Shown here: piece after piece, positions 51,540 to 60,947 of the stretch
Layout of the letters: every line of letters begins with the position of its first letter
Numbering within the stretch: position 1 is the stretch's first letter
DNA from: Bog-473 sp963809715
Lineage (GTDB): Bacteria > Actinomycetota > Acidimicrobiia > Acidimicrobiales > RAAP-2
DNA length: 64,000 bases
NCBI GenBank assembly: GCA_963809715.1
Contig: CAWEKO010000009.1
Span: 1 to 64,000, forward strand
Direction: 5' to 3'
The notes under the pieces: model-generated
Databases searched by the model: none
The model's input: the letters and a program-made list of their open reading frames with translations, nothing else
What the model was told of the DNA's origin: nothing
Position numbers and translations under genes: made by a program

Positions 51540-51577
51540 CGCCTTGTCCAAGCCCGGCTTCCGATCTTTCGGATAGT

Positions 51578-51593
51578 TAATGATATATCGTTA
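51578..51593. promoter_or_regulatory. 16-bp near-perfect palindrome in the ferredoxin/msrA divergent promoter
   Basis: TAATGATATATCGTTA is palindromic except for one base pair. It lies between the divergent ferredoxin and msrA genes in an AT-rich stretch with -10-like TATAAC on the minus strand. GATATATC cores are common in operators of actinobacterial PadR proteins, so the His-rich PadR is the natural candidate to bind here; this is inference. Confidence 0.55.
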
Positions 51594-51736
51594 TAGGTCT
51601 TTGATGGTACAAAATACGCCGATAAGTCCAAAAAAACCGCCTGGCCAGGAACGATCGGACGTCTCACGCACGAGGATCGGGTTGCGGTGCCCATACTGAA
51701 AGGGAGTCGAGCAAAGGGACTGGGAGCGGAGGCGCC

Positions 51737-52390
51737 ATGGGACTGTTCACCTCACACAAGAAGCGGATGGTCACGGGCGAGCAGGCCTTGCCCGGTCGTG
51801 AGGAGCAGATGCCGGTCACGGCGCCCCACCTCGTCCTCGGCACGACGATCACCCCGCCCTTCCCCGAAGGTCTGGAGCGCGCCATCTTTGCGATGGGCTG
51901 TTTCTGGGGGGCCGAGCGCCTGTTCTGGACGCTGCCCGGCGTCTACACCACGGCAGTCGGCTACGCCGGTGGCTTCACTCCAAACCCCTCGTACCGGGAA
52001 GTGTGCGGGGGCCGGACCGGACACGCCGAGGCGGTGCTCGTGGTCTTCGACCCGGCCCAGATCAGCTACGAGGAGCTGGTGCGCACCTTCTTCGAAGGCC
52101 ATGACCCGACGCAGGGAATGCGCCAGGGAAACGACGTCGGAACCCAGTACCGCTCTGCCATCTACACCACGACACCTGAGCAGGCGCAGGTGGCGAAGGA
52201 GGTCGAGGCCCGCTTCCAGGAGTCTTTGTCCGAGGCGGGCTACGGCACGATCACGACGGAGATCAGGCCATCGGTGGCGTTCTACTACGCGGAGCCGTCT
52301 CATCAGCAATATCTGGAGGCGAACCCAGGCGGCTACTGCGGCCTGGGCGGGATCGGCGTGTCCTGCCCGGTCGGTCTGCCGGGGACCTGA
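51737..52390 (+). CDS. msrA: Peptide-methionine (S)-S-oxide reductase
   Basis: 217 residues, longer than the usual 170-210 at the N-terminus. GCFWGAE (54-60) holds the catalytic C55. HAEAVLVVFDP and the C-terminal GGYCGLGGIGVSCPVG with C201 and C210 provide resolving cysteines. It repairs oxidised methionine with thioredoxin or mycoredoxin. It is divergent from the ferredoxin gene and probably controlled from the same operator region. Confidence 0.95.
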   Translation: MGLFTSHKKRMVTGEQALPGREEQMPVTAPHLVLGTTITPPFPEGLERAIFAMGCFWGAERLFWTLPGVYTTAVGYAGGFTPNPSYREVCGGRTGHAEAVLVVFDPAQISYEELVRTFFEGHDPTQGMRQGNDVGTQYRSAIYTTTPEQAQVAKEVEARFQESLSEAGYGTITTEIRPSVAFYYAEPSHQQYLEANPGGYCGLGGIGVSCPVGLPGT

Positions 52391-52432
52391 TCAGCGGACC
52401 GCGCCCAGCGTCGCGTCGTTGGCGCAAGGTCG

Positions 52433-53398
52433 TCAGCGCAGGGCGGTGATCCTGTCCAGCGCGGCCTCGGCCTCGGCCACGAATCGACGCACGAGTTCGC
52501 CCGCCGGGACGAGTTCGCCAATCGCACCGACACCCTGCCCGGCCGGGTAGCACTCGCGGTCGACGTCCACCCCCTCGGTGAAGGAGTCACCGCCCAGGTG
52601 CATGGTCCCGTTGCTGTACGAGACGCCGAGCTGCTCGGGGAACCTCTTGAGCTCGGCGGGGTGGGCGTCGTAGTAGTCGGTGTACTCGTTGCGGACGACG
52701 CGCATGGTCTTCCCCGAATAGGCGCGGCTGACCGTCGTTTGATCCTCGTGGCTCGACAGCAACCTTTCCTTGTACCCGAGCACGCCCCGGGCTTCGGGCG
52801 TGGCGATGAACCGGGTGCCGACCCAGATGCCATCGGCGCCGAGCGACAGGGCCGCGGCCAGGCCGCGCCCGTCGAAGATCCCTCCGGCCGCCACCACAGG
52901 GACGCGGGACCCCACCGCGTCGACGATCTGGGGGATCAGGGGGAGCGAGGCCACCTGCCCCGTATGCCCACCCGCCTCGGTGCCCTGGGCAACGACCAGG
53001 TCACAACCCGCCTCGACGGCGCGGACCGCGTGCTCGACCTTGCCGCACATGCTCACCACGAACACACCGTGCCGGTGACAGAGATCGACGACCTCGGTCG
53101 GCACGCCCAGGCCGGCCACGAAGGCTGAGGCGCCGCCGTCGATGATCATCTCGACCTGCTCAGTCATACCGCCCGGCATGGCCGTGAGCAGGTCGACGCC
53201 GAAGGGTCGGTCCGTGGCAGTCCGGACTGCCGCCATCTCGGACAGCATCGTCTCGTTGCCCATGGTCGACGCGCCCAGGCAGCCGAACCCGCCCGCGGCG
53301 GAGACCGCGGCGGCGAGCTCGGAGTACGAGACGCCGCCCATGCCGGCCAGCATGACGGGGTGCTCGATCCCGAGCAGATCGGTGAGTCGTGTGTGCAT
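52433..53398 (-). CDS. Nitronate monooxygenase family protein
   Basis: 321 residues; ATG 53398 fits the conserved start (TRLTDLLGIEHPVMLAGMGG). FMN and catalytic motifs: QGTEAGGHTG with the His, AAGGIFDGRGLAAALSLGADG and VGTRFIAT. Nitronate monooxygenase or enoyl reductase-like. It shares no operon with neighbours. The N-terminal layout differs from the 27008 enzyme, so the two are not recent duplicates. Confidence 0.85.
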   Translation of the reverse strand: MHTRLTDLLGIEHPVMLAGMGGVSYSELAAAVSAAGGFGCLGASTMGNETMLSEMAAVRTATDRPFGVDLLTAMPGGMTEQVEMIIDGGASAFVAGLGVPTEVVDLCHRHGVFVVSMCGKVEHAVRAVEAGCDLVVAQGTEAGGHTGQVASLPLIPQIVDAVGSRVPVVAAGGIFDGRGLAAALSLGADGIWVGTRFIATPEARGVLGYKERLLSSHEDQTTVSRAYSGKTMRVVRNEYTDYYDAHPAELKRFPEQLGVSYSNGTMHLGGDSFTEGVDVDRECYPAGQGVGAIGELVPAGELVRRFVAEAEAALDRITALR

Positions 53399-53684
53399 GG
53401 GAGGGCCTTCCTGGCTCGGTTCGTGATCTATTTCTGGTGGACTGACGGTGCGCGTCGGTGGCGGGTCGCCCGATCGGGCCTGACAACCGGCGATGTCCGG
53501 CGCGCCAGTTTGCATCCGCCGTGGCGACCGTAGCGCGGCTCGCCTCCGGGCCCGAAGGTGGACGGACCTGACCGGAGCGCGGCGGGTCGCCCGCCCCGCC
53601 GCCGGACGGAGGCCGCCGGAAGGGGTCCGAGCGGAGTCGGGCGGTGGGCACCCATAATGGGGCCGGGACTGATGGGAGCGAGAC

Positions 53685-55781
53685 GTGGCAGACGTCGGTG
53701 AGCTGGGGGTCAATGTCGCAGCGGAGGACCCGCAACCGGAGGACCCGGTAGCCGAGAAGATCACCAAACAGCGACTGTGGTTCATCCTCGGGGCTCTCCT
53801 GCTCGGCATGCTGCTGGCCGCGCTGGACCAGACGATCGTGTCGACGGCGCTGCCGACCATCGTGGGCGACCTGCACGGCGGGTCCCACCTGGCCTGGGTC
53901 GTCACGGCCTACCTCCTCGCCTCGACGGTGTCGACACCCTTGTGGGGCAAGTTGGGCGACCAGTACGGGCGGAAAGTCTTCTTCCAGGCGGCGATCGTGA
54001 TCTTCGTCATCGGCTCGGCACTGTGCGGTTTCAGCCACACCATGACCGAGCTCATCCTCTTCCGCGCGCTGCAGGGATTGGGCGGCGGCGGGCTCATGGT
54101 GGGTGCGCAGACGATCATCGGTGATGTCGTCTCACCTCGCGAGCGCGGCCGCTACATGGGCCTCTTCGGAGCCATGTTCGCGGTGGCCACGGTCATCGGG
54201 CCGCTGATCGGCGGTTTGTGCGTGACCTACCTCTCCTGGCGCTGGGTCTTCTACATCAACCTGCCCTTCGGCATCCTGGCCCTGTTCGTGACCCAGGCCG
54301 TGCTGCCCGGCCACCTGCGCAAGGTGCATCACAAGATCGACTACGCCGGCACCCTCGTCCTGACCGGTGGCGTGACGTCGCTCATCCTCTTCTTGAGCTT
54401 GGGCGGGACCTCCTGGCCGTGGCAATCGGCGCCCAGCTACCTGACGGCGGGGATCGGTGTCCTGCTCCTCGTGGCCTTCGTCTTCGTCGAGATGGCGGCG
54501 GCCGAACCGGTGATCCCCATGAAGCTGTTCCGCAACCGAGTGTTCTCGGCCGCCGGCTCCATCGGTTTCGTCATGGGCTTCGCCATGTTCGGCGCGCTGA
54601 CGTTCCTGCCGCTCTTCATGCAGAACGTGAAGCTGGTCAGCCCGACCGTGTCGGGCCTGCGCATCCTGCCGCTGATGGTGGGCATGCTCGGGGCTTCGGT
54701 GACCTCGGGCCGCCTCGTCACCCGTTGGGGCCGCTACAAGATCTTCCCGATCGTGGGAACAGCCTTGATGACGATCGGGGCTTACCTGATGTCGACGATC
54801 GACGCCTCCCTCAACGCCTGGGTGCTCGCCCTCTACATGTTCGTCTTCGGGCTGGGCATGGGCCTGATCATGCAGGTCCTGGTGGTGGCGGTGCAGAACT
54901 CGGTCGACTACCGGGACCTGGGTGTGGCGACCAGCGCCTCCACCTTCTTCAGGATGATCGGCGGCTCGTTCGGCACAGCGGTGTTCGGCGCCATTTACGC
55001 CATCGTGTTCAACCACACGTTCGCGGCGGCCCTGGCCAAGATCCCGCCTTCGGTCCTCAAGTCGTTCAACCCGCAGACGCTCGACCTGGCCCTGCTGCAG
55101 AAATTGCGGTCGACGGCAGCCGGGCTCGCCTTCTTCGACAAGTACGCCGCTGCCGTGACCCACTCCATCCAGACCGTGTTCCTGGTGGCGGTGCCCATCT
55201 CGTTCTTCGCCTTCCTCCTCAGCTTCTTGCTGCCCGAAGTGGAGTTGCGCAAGACGGTGGGGACGTCGGACCTCGGCGAGGCGCACGGGATGAACCGGTC
55301 GTCGCTCAAGGAGATCGAGCTGGCGCTCGAGCGGTTGTCGTCCCGGGAGAACCGGGGCGAGCTCTACCAGACCCTGGCCACGCGGGCCGGCGTCGACCTG
55401 CCGCCGCGCTCGGTCTGGCTTCTCTATCGGCTGGCCGAGAACCCGGCCTGTACGGCCACCGACCTGGCGCGGCGCCTGAAGGTCGACCCGATGCTGATCG
55501 CGCCCGGTGTGGAAGGGCTGGTGGCGGCCGGGATGGTCGAGGCCCGGAGCCGGGACGGCGACCACGATCTGCACGTGACGCCGCGTGGAACCGAGGCGAT
55601 GGTGCGTCTGACCGAGGCTCGGCGCAGCGGGCTCACCGAGCTCCTCGAGGGGTGGAACCCCGAAGAGCATCCGGAGGTCATCGAGATGGTGAAGGACCTC
55701 GCCCACTCGCTGCTGGCCGACGACGAGCGGTTGGTGGCCGACGCCATGCCGGTCGCCGCCGCGGCCGCCTCGGCGGACTGA
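53685..55781 (+). CDS. MFS (DHA2/EmrB) exporter fused to a MarR-like winged helix
   Basis: 698 residues from GTG 53685 (GGGAG upstream). The first 525 residues form a 14-helix transporter: LDQTIVSTALPTIVGDL in helix 1, WGKLGDQYGRK motif A and the GPLIGG motif C of drug antiporters. Residues about 545-698 form a cytoplasmic domain with PPRSVWLLYRLAENPACTATDLARRLKVD and a wing-like DGDHDLHVTPRGTEA, as in MarR. So exporter and sensor/DNA-binding domain are in one chain. Proton-driven efflux is likely. Confidence 0.85.
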   Translation: MADVGELGVNVAAEDPQPEDPVAEKITKQRLWFILGALLLGMLLAALDQTIVSTALPTIVGDLHGGSHLAWVVTAYLLASTVSTPLWGKLGDQYGRKVFFQAAIVIFVIGSALCGFSHTMTELILFRALQGLGGGGLMVGAQTIIGDVVSPRERGRYMGLFGAMFAVATVIGPLIGGLCVTYLSWRWVFYINLPFGILALFVTQAVLPGHLRKVHHKIDYAGTLVLTGGVTSLILFLSLGGTSWPWQSAPSYLTAGIGVLLLVAFVFVEMAAAEPVIPMKLFRNRVFSAAGSIGFVMGFAMFGALTFLPLFMQNVKLVSPTVSGLRILPLMVGMLGASVTSGRLVTRWGRYKIFPIVGTALMTIGAYLMSTIDASLNAWVLALYMFVFGLGMGLIMQVLVVAVQNSVDYRDLGVATSASTFFRMIGGSFGTAVFGAIYAIVFNHTFAAALAKIPPSVLKSFNPQTLDLALLQKLRSTAAGLAFFDKYAAAVTHSIQTVFLVAVPISFFAFLLSFLLPEVELRKTVGTSDLGEAHGMNRSSLKEIELALERLSSRENRGELYQTLATRAGVDLPPRSVWLLYRLAENPACTATDLARRLKVDPMLIAPGVEGLVAAGMVEARSRDGDHDLHVTPRGTEAMVRLTEARRSGLTELLEGWNPEEHPEVIEMVKDLAHSLLADDERLVADAMPVAAAAASAD

Positions 55782-55883
55782 GGTGGAGGTCTGCCGGCGG
55801 TCTCCACCCTCGATCTGGGCGGAAGAACCTTGCCCGGTATGTTTTGTCTCTGAACTCGAACCGACCTCGTCGCTGCCACCGCC

Positions 55884-56891
55884 CTAACTGATGGCGAGCA
55901 CCAAGACTACGAAGAGGACATAGCCAGCGATGATGCAGCACCCTGCTGCTCGGCCGAGACCACGTCCGACATACGCGAGGGCCAGCGCGATCGCAGTCAG
56001 TCCCACATACCAACTTGCAACGAACATCCCAGATGACGAGGGTTTCGCCAGACCGATCAGCGCGGCGGGCAACAGGAGCCCCAAGGCGACGTTTAGCGAG
56101 TTCGAGTTGAGTGCAGTGCTGAGTGCCGCCGCGCCGCGGCCCCGCCGGGCCAGGTAGATCGCCGAGACAGCGTTAGGCAGGCTGGTCACGGCGGCCAGGA
56201 TCAGACCACCCAGAACGATGTCAGGGATGTCAAAGTGCGCGCCCAAGGACGATGCGCCCTGTTCCATGGCGACACTGGCCAGGACGACGACAACCAGCGC
56301 ACACCCGGCCACGACCGCGTCGACGCGAGTACCTCGACGAGGGTGGATTGCCTCTTCAAGCTCGCTCTCCTCCTCGACGACTGCAGCTGTGATCCAGGAT
56401 GTGCACCTATTCGGGCGCCCGAACAGTCCAAGGAACCGTTCGTGTGCTCCCAGAAGAACCACGTACGGGATGAGGACGCACACGACGAGAACAAATCCTG
56501 TTGTGGCCGAGAGGGCTCCTCCGACGCTGAGCAGACAGCTGATGCCGATCAACATCGCGATGACTCCACCAAGGAGGACAACCTTGCGATGGAGCCTGAT
56601 TCGGCCGGCCACGACAGCACCCAGCCCGAGGAGGGCCGCCAGGTTGAACACGTTGGAACCCAGGACGACTCCGACCCCCACGGATGACTGGTGGTGCACC
56701 AAGGCGGTGATCGATGCTGTGATCTCCGGTGCATCCGCGGCCAGTGCCGCCACCATGCCGAGCAGCGCTTCTGACAGCCCGAGTCGCTCTCCGACTCGCT
56801 CGAGGCGCGACACCAGAACCCAACTCGTGCCCAGGCTGACGCAAGCTCCGAGGACGAAGGCCAAGGCGGCAAGATCCACGTTCATCGGCAC
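55884..56891 (-). CDS. Sodium/calcium exchanger (CaCA) family protein
   Basis: 335 residues, about ten helices in two halves. The alpha repeats are ALAADAPEITASITALVHH with VVLGSNVFNL, and AVTSLPNAVSAIYLARRG with STALNSNSLN. An acidic cytoplasmic loop (EEESELEE) joins the halves. In the second repeat the usual GSN is NSN. It would export or import cations coupled to Na+ or H+. The gene appears less GC-rich than its neighbours, which may indicate transfer. Confidence 0.8.
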   Translation of the reverse strand: MPMNVDLAALAFVLGACVSLGTSWVLVSRLERVGERLGLSEALLGMVAALAADAPEITASITALVHHQSSVGVGVVLGSNVFNLAALLGLGAVVAGRIRLHRKVVLLGGVIAMLIGISCLLSVGGALSATTGFVLVVCVLIPYVVLLGAHERFLGLFGRPNRCTSWITAAVVEEESELEEAIHPRRGTRVDAVVAGCALVVVVLASVAMEQGASSLGAHFDIPDIVLGGLILAAVTSLPNAVSAIYLARRGRGAAALSTALNSNSLNVALGLLLPAALIGLAKPSSSGMFVASWYVGLTAIALALAYVGRGLGRAAGCCIIAGYVLFVVLVLAIS

Positions 56892-57300
56892 TCCGTTCGC
56901 CTGAAGCTAAGGGCGTGAGAGCAACGGTGTCGGGACCTTACGACTATCTCGATGGAACACACGCCAGCTCCAGGTCGATGCACATAATTCTGTCGACGGG
57001 ACTATGCGGCACTCCACCAATGAGCGTACCCGCGCTGGATTTGACGGTGCGTCTGACGCGGCGACGTCAGCTCAGCGAGCGAGTCGTCGTAGCGATGCGA
57101 AGACAGAGTGGTGTTCGAACTCGAGGGTCGGCGTCGAACTGGCGGGACACGTAACCGACATTCCTTTCAAGCCCTGAAGGCTGGAGACATCTGGGGATAC
57201 TTGGTTCGTGGACCTCAGAGGGTCCGGCGCCATCAGCTTCGTGGCGCGCGGGGCCCCGGGTGCCGTTCGAGGAGGGTGCGCGCGGGTTCGGGACGGTCGG
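56892..57300. other. Intergenic gap with no supported gene
   Basis: About 410 bases between the divergent-facing 5' end of the exchanger gene and the 3' end of the capA-like gene. Short frames only, no repeats or hairpins of note. It must include the exchanger promoter. Confidence 0.4.
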
Positions 57301-58698
57301 CTAACCGCCGGCGTTGTCAGTCGGCGAGGTCGTCGTCGTGGGCGGGATGGTCGTCGTCGTGGTCCCCGATCCGCTTTTCCCGCTCGTCGCGCCGCTGCTC
57401 CCGTGGGTGGTCGTCGTCGTGGTCCCCGATCCGCCGTTGCCGGTCGTCGCGCCGCTGGCCGGAGCGGTGGTGGTCGTGGTGGCCGGTGCGGCCGGCGCCA
57501 CGAAGGGCACCGACTCGGCGCGCATGGTGGCCACGCTGGTCGAGGGCGTTGCCGCCAGGTTGGTGCAACTGCGGGCCGAGTTCCAGCTCTGCAGGGCGGT
57601 CTGCGCGGGGGCGCCGGTGAGGGGCTGAGGGAGGCCGTTGAGGATGGTGGCGGGCCGGAAGGCGACGCCCGTGACGTGACGGCCGACGGCTGTGACGATC
57701 AGCGAACCGCTGTCGGTCTCGGGTGCCGTGTCGTCGTAAAACGCGAAGTTGCCCAAGCCGTAGTCGACATAGGCGCTGCCCATGTAGCCCGCGCCCAGGA
57801 GGACGTGGGCGTTCGAGCCGATGACGATGTCGGCCCCCGCCTTGACCAATTGCTGGGCCAGCGGACCCTGCTGGGGATTCGGGCAGGCCTGCGTCTCGGT
57901 GCCCCAGTGGACGTAGACGATCACCGTGTCGGCGGTCTTGCGCACCTGCTGGACCTCGCGGACGAGGGCGGTGGGGTCGATGGCAGAGGCAATGCCCGGC
58001 TGGGTGTTCGTCGCCGTCCAGCCACTGACGAGATTGTCGGCGATGACCTGCGTCGCCGAGATGACGGCGATCCGCTGGCCGTTCAGCGTGACCCGGTAGG
58101 GAGTGAAGGCCTGGGCCGCGTTGTTGCCGATCCCGATGATGGGGTACTTCGCCTGTGCCGCGATGTTGAGGTTCTGGGACAGCCCCTGTGGGCCGCAGTC
58201 CATTCCGTGGTCGTTCGCCTCGGTGGTCAGGCCGATGCTGGCCGCTTTGAGCGCGGTGATGGCCGAGGCCGGCGCGTCGAAGATGTAGGGCTTGGATTGG
58301 GGCTCGGGACAGGTTCCGTTCGTGACCGCCGTCTCGAGGTTGACCATGCTCAGCTGGGTGTTGGCGAAGAGCTGCGGGATGGTGCTGCCCAGCGCGGTGG
58401 TCGGGTTGTTGGCCAGGCGTTCGCCGACGGCGCCGGCGAAGTGGACGTCGCCGCCGAAGCCGAGGGTCACCGCCTTCCCGTCACCCTTCCAGTCCGGGTT
58501 CAGCGGCGACCGCTTGGGAAAGTGCTGGGCGGCCGTGACCACGGTGCCGTGTGTCGTCGAGGAGGACTGGTCCGACGACGGGGACGGCGTCTTGCCGTCG
58601 CCACCCGAGAAGAAGATCAGCCAGATCAGGAACAAGAGAAACACAGCCCCGCCGACGGCGAACTGCCTCCGCCGCCGGCGGACCCTGCGTGAGACCAC
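57301..58698 (-). CDS. CapA-like metallophosphatase-fold protein
   Basis: 465 residues from GTG 58698. A basic N-terminus and one membrane helix (about 13-31) anchor it; the rest is outside. GFGGDVHFAG, NLETAVTNG, TEANDHGMDCG, VYVHWGTE and GSNAHVLLGAGY are the CapA metal and substrate motifs. CapA helps build or anchor polyglutamate capsules, and many actinobacterial homologues have no known role. The last 80 residues are Thr/Ser/Gly repeats, partly from a 60-bp duplication. Confidence 0.85.
   Translation of the reverse strand: MVSRRVRRRRRQFAVGGAVFLLFLIWLIFFSGGDGKTPSPSSDQSSSTTHGTVVTAAQHFPKRSPLNPDWKGDGKAVTLGFGGDVHFAGAVGERLANNPTTALGSTIPQLFANTQLSMVNLETAVTNGTCPEPQSKPYIFDAPASAITALKAASIGLTTEANDHGMDCGPQGLSQNLNIAAQAKYPIIGIGNNAAQAFTPYRVTLNGQRIAVISATQVIADNLVSGWTATNTQPGIASAIDPTALVREVQQVRKTADTVIVYVHWGTETQACPNPQQGPLAQQLVKAGADIVIGSNAHVLLGAGYMGSAYVDYGLGNFAFYDDTAPETDSGSLIVTAVGRHVTGVAFRPATILNGLPQPLTGAPAQTALQSWNSARSCTNLAATPSTSVATMRAESVPFVAPAAPATTTTTAPASGATTGNGGSGTTTTTTHGSSGATSGKSGSGTTTTTIPPTTTTSPTDNAGG
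57351..57470 (-). repeat. Tandem 60-bp coding repeat in the CapA-like tail
   Basis: Two copies (57351-57410 and 57411-57470) share tcgtcgtcgtggtccccgat and most other positions, and encode Thr/Ser/Gly-rich low complexity. Likely a replication-slippage product. Confidence 0.8.
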
Positions 58699-58773
58699 GG
58701 CGGCACTATCTCACACCTGATGTGGTCTCACCCGGGCACGCCCGGAGCGGTGGCGGAACGGCTCCCCGGGGGC

Positions 58774-59382
58774 TCAGGCTGCGCCGAGCGTGTCCCAGTG
58801 GGTGGCCAGCGATGCCACGAGGCCCAAGCATGAGGCCTCGATCATCCCGAGGCACTGGTCGAACACGGCATCGTCGCCGTAATAGGGGTCGGGAACGTCG
58901 GCGCCCACCCCCGAGGCCGGGTCGAAGGAGCGCAGGAGGGCAAGCCGGTCCGGATCCACCCCGAGGCCACGCAGCGTCTGCTGGTGGCGGCGGTCGAGCG
59001 CCACCACGAAGTCGATCTGTCCGGCGACCGCTCTCGAGAACTGGTGGGCCACGTGGGGGTGGCGGGGGTAGCCCGCCCGGACCAGAGCCTCGGCGGCGAG
59101 CGGGTGCATCGGCTCGCCCTCGTGCCAGGGGCCCGTCCCGGCGCTGCGGACGTCCAGGTGGCTCCCGAGGTCGGTCCCGTCGGAGAGATCGGTCCGTTCG
59201 GCCAGGCTCCGGGTGATGACCTCGGCCATGGGGGAGCGGCAGATGTTGCCCGTGCAGACGAACGAGATCCGGTAGAGGCCACCGGTGTTCGTGGCGGCGA
59301 GGGGTGCCGGCGGCAGGGCGCGACTGCGACGCGGAGCCCCGGCGGGCCCGGTGGTCCGCTCTCTGCCCGATCCGGGGCTCAC
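58774..59382 (-). CDS. Low-molecular-weight protein tyrosine phosphatase
   Basis: 202 residues from GTG 59382, overlapping the acyl-CoA ligase stop (GTGA). The P-loop VCTGNICRSPMAE holds the catalytic Cys and Arg, and DPYYGDD holds the general acid Asp. The first 45 residues are Pro/Arg/Ala-rich and may not belong if a later start is used. It dephosphorylates tyrosine-phosphate proteins or small phospho-compounds. The coupling to a ligase gene is unusual. Confidence 0.85.
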   Translation of the reverse strand: MSPGSGRERTTGPAGAPRRSRALPPAPLAATNTGGLYRISFVCTGNICRSPMAEVITRSLAERTDLSDGTDLGSHLDVRSAGTGPWHEGEPMHPLAAEALVRAGYPRHPHVAHQFSRAVAGQIDFVVALDRRHQQTLRGLGVDPDRLALLRSFDPASGVGADVPDPYYGDDAVFDQCLGMIEASCLGLVASLATHWDTLGAA

Positions 59383-60947
59383 GCCGCGCCGTATTCGGTC
59401 TGCAGGGTCCTCTTGACGATCTTGCCCGTCCCCGCCCTGGGCCAGTCGGTCCGGACCTCGACCTGCTCGGGAATCTTCTGAGTCATGAGACCCGCCTCCT
59501 GGCAAAAGGCGACGACCTCCGCGAGCTCGAGGCCGCCCGCGTCGTCGGTGAGCTGCACCACGGCGCACACGCGCTCGCCCCGCTCGGGATCGGGGAGGCC
59601 GATCACCGCGACCTCGACCACCTTGGGGTGGGTGTACAGCAGGTCCTCGATCTCTTTGGCGCTGATGTTCTCGCCCTTGCGCACGATGACGTCCTTCAGC
59701 CGCCCGGTCAGGGTCAGGTAGCCGTCGGCCCGCAGGCGGCCGAGGTCACCGGTGCGGAAGTAGCCGTCCTCGTCGAAGGCATCCTTGGTCAGTTCGGGGT
59801 CGGTGTAGCCGTGGAAGACCATCGGGCCCTTGACCCGGATCTCGCCTTCCTCGTCGGGGCCGGCCGGCCGTCCGTCGAGACGGACGATGCGCACGTCGGC
59901 CCCTTCCACCGGCCGGCCGTCGGTGTTGGCCAGCTGCTCGTCGGTGTCGTGGGGCGAGCCGTTGGCGATCATCGGCACCTCGGTCATGCCGTAGCCGTGC
60001 ACCACGCCGCGGCCGCCGATCTCGTCGCGCACCTCGTAATGCAGCTCGGGCGGCTTGGCCGCGCCCCCGCCGACCATCAGGCGCAGCGTCGGGAGGATCG
60101 GCCGGCCCGGCTGCTTTCGTTGCTCACCCAGATAGGCCACGTAGAAGGCGGTGCTCCCGCCGACCACCGTGGCGCCGTGGCGGTTGAAGACCTCGAGGGC
60201 GTCGGGAGCCGAGAAGGCCTCGAGGAGCACGGCCGGGAACCCCATCGACAGCATCGACATCAGGTAGTCGGGGCCTCCGATGTGGGCGTAGGGGAAGGCG
60301 ATGGACCCGACGTCGTCGGGCCCCATGTCGAGGGCGCGGGCGAGACCCCATCCGCCGGCGATCAGCGTCTGGTCGGTGTGCTGCACGCCTTTGGGTTCGG
60401 CGGTGGAACCCGACGTGTAGTAGATCCAGCGGATGGGGGCGTCGGCCGCGGAGGCCCCGGGGGGAGGTGCGGGGAGGGAGGCAGGGTCGGCTTCGGGCAG
60501 GCCACCTTCGGTGGAGAGGAGCGTCGGCGCGGCCGGGGCATCCTCGAGGGCGCGCCCGGCGAGTGCGCCGTAGTCGGTCTCGCGCCAGATGCCAGGGTGC
60601 ACGAAGAGGATGGCGCCGGTCTGGCGGAGTGCGAAGCCCACCTCGCGCTCGCGGTAGAGGTGGATGATCGGGTTCTGCACCGCGCCGAGCCGGCTGAGCG
60701 CGATGGAGAGGACAACTGTGTCGATGCGGGTGGGGAGCTGCCACGAGACGACTGACCCGCTGGTGACGCCCATGGCATGCAGGCCGGCGGCCACCCGTTC
60801 GGCCCGGTCGCTGAACTGCCCGAAGGTGAGTGTCTCGCCGTCGGGCGCGATGAGCATGGGGTGGTCGGACGAGGCCTGGGCCCGGCGCTCGACCAGCTCC
60901 CACATGGTCCGGGCGCCGGTCAGTATCTCGCGGGTGCTGGTGCTCAT
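59379..60947 (-). CDS. AMP-dependent acyl-CoA synthetase/ligase
   Basis: 522 residues; ATG 60947 fits the family N-terminus. The AMP-binding core YYTSGSTAEPKGV, then GYGMTE and GYFRTGDLGRLRADGYLTLTGRLKDVIVRKGENIS, and the C-terminal GTGKIVKRTL lysine. It activates a carboxylic acid to acyl-AMP and then acyl-CoA. The subgroup (cyclohexanecarboxylate-CoA ligase-like) fits fatty or alicyclic acids. It feeds CoA-esters to the nearby catabolic enzymes. Confidence 0.9.
   Translation of the reverse strand: MSTSTREILTGARTMWELVERRAQASSDHPMLIAPDGETLTFGQFSDRAERVAAGLHAMGVTSGSVVSWQLPTRIDTVVLSIALSRLGAVQNPIIHLYREREVGFALRQTGAILFVHPGIWRETDYGALAGRALEDAPAAPTLLSTEGGLPEADPASLPAPPPGASAADAPIRWIYYTSGSTAEPKGVQHTDQTLIAGGWGLARALDMGPDDVGSIAFPYAHIGGPDYLMSMLSMGFPAVLLEAFSAPDALEVFNRHGATVVGGSTAFYVAYLGEQRKQPGRPILPTLRLMVGGGAAKPPELHYEVRDEIGGRGVVHGYGMTEVPMIANGSPHDTDEQLANTDGRPVEGADVRIVRLDGRPAGPDEEGEIRVKGPMVFHGYTDPELTKDAFDEDGYFRTGDLGRLRADGYLTLTGRLKDVIVRKGENISAKEIEDLLYTHPKVVEVAVIGLPDPERGERVCAVVQLTDDAGGLELAEVVAFCQEAGLMTQKIPEQVEVRTDWPRAGTGKIVKRTLQTEYGAA

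Noticed and set aside
54132..55891. Open frames opposite and alongside the MFS exporter (over 500 codons)
   Set aside because: Shadow frames of a GC-rich gene; composition is low complexity (His/Glu/Gln- or Arg/Pro-rich).
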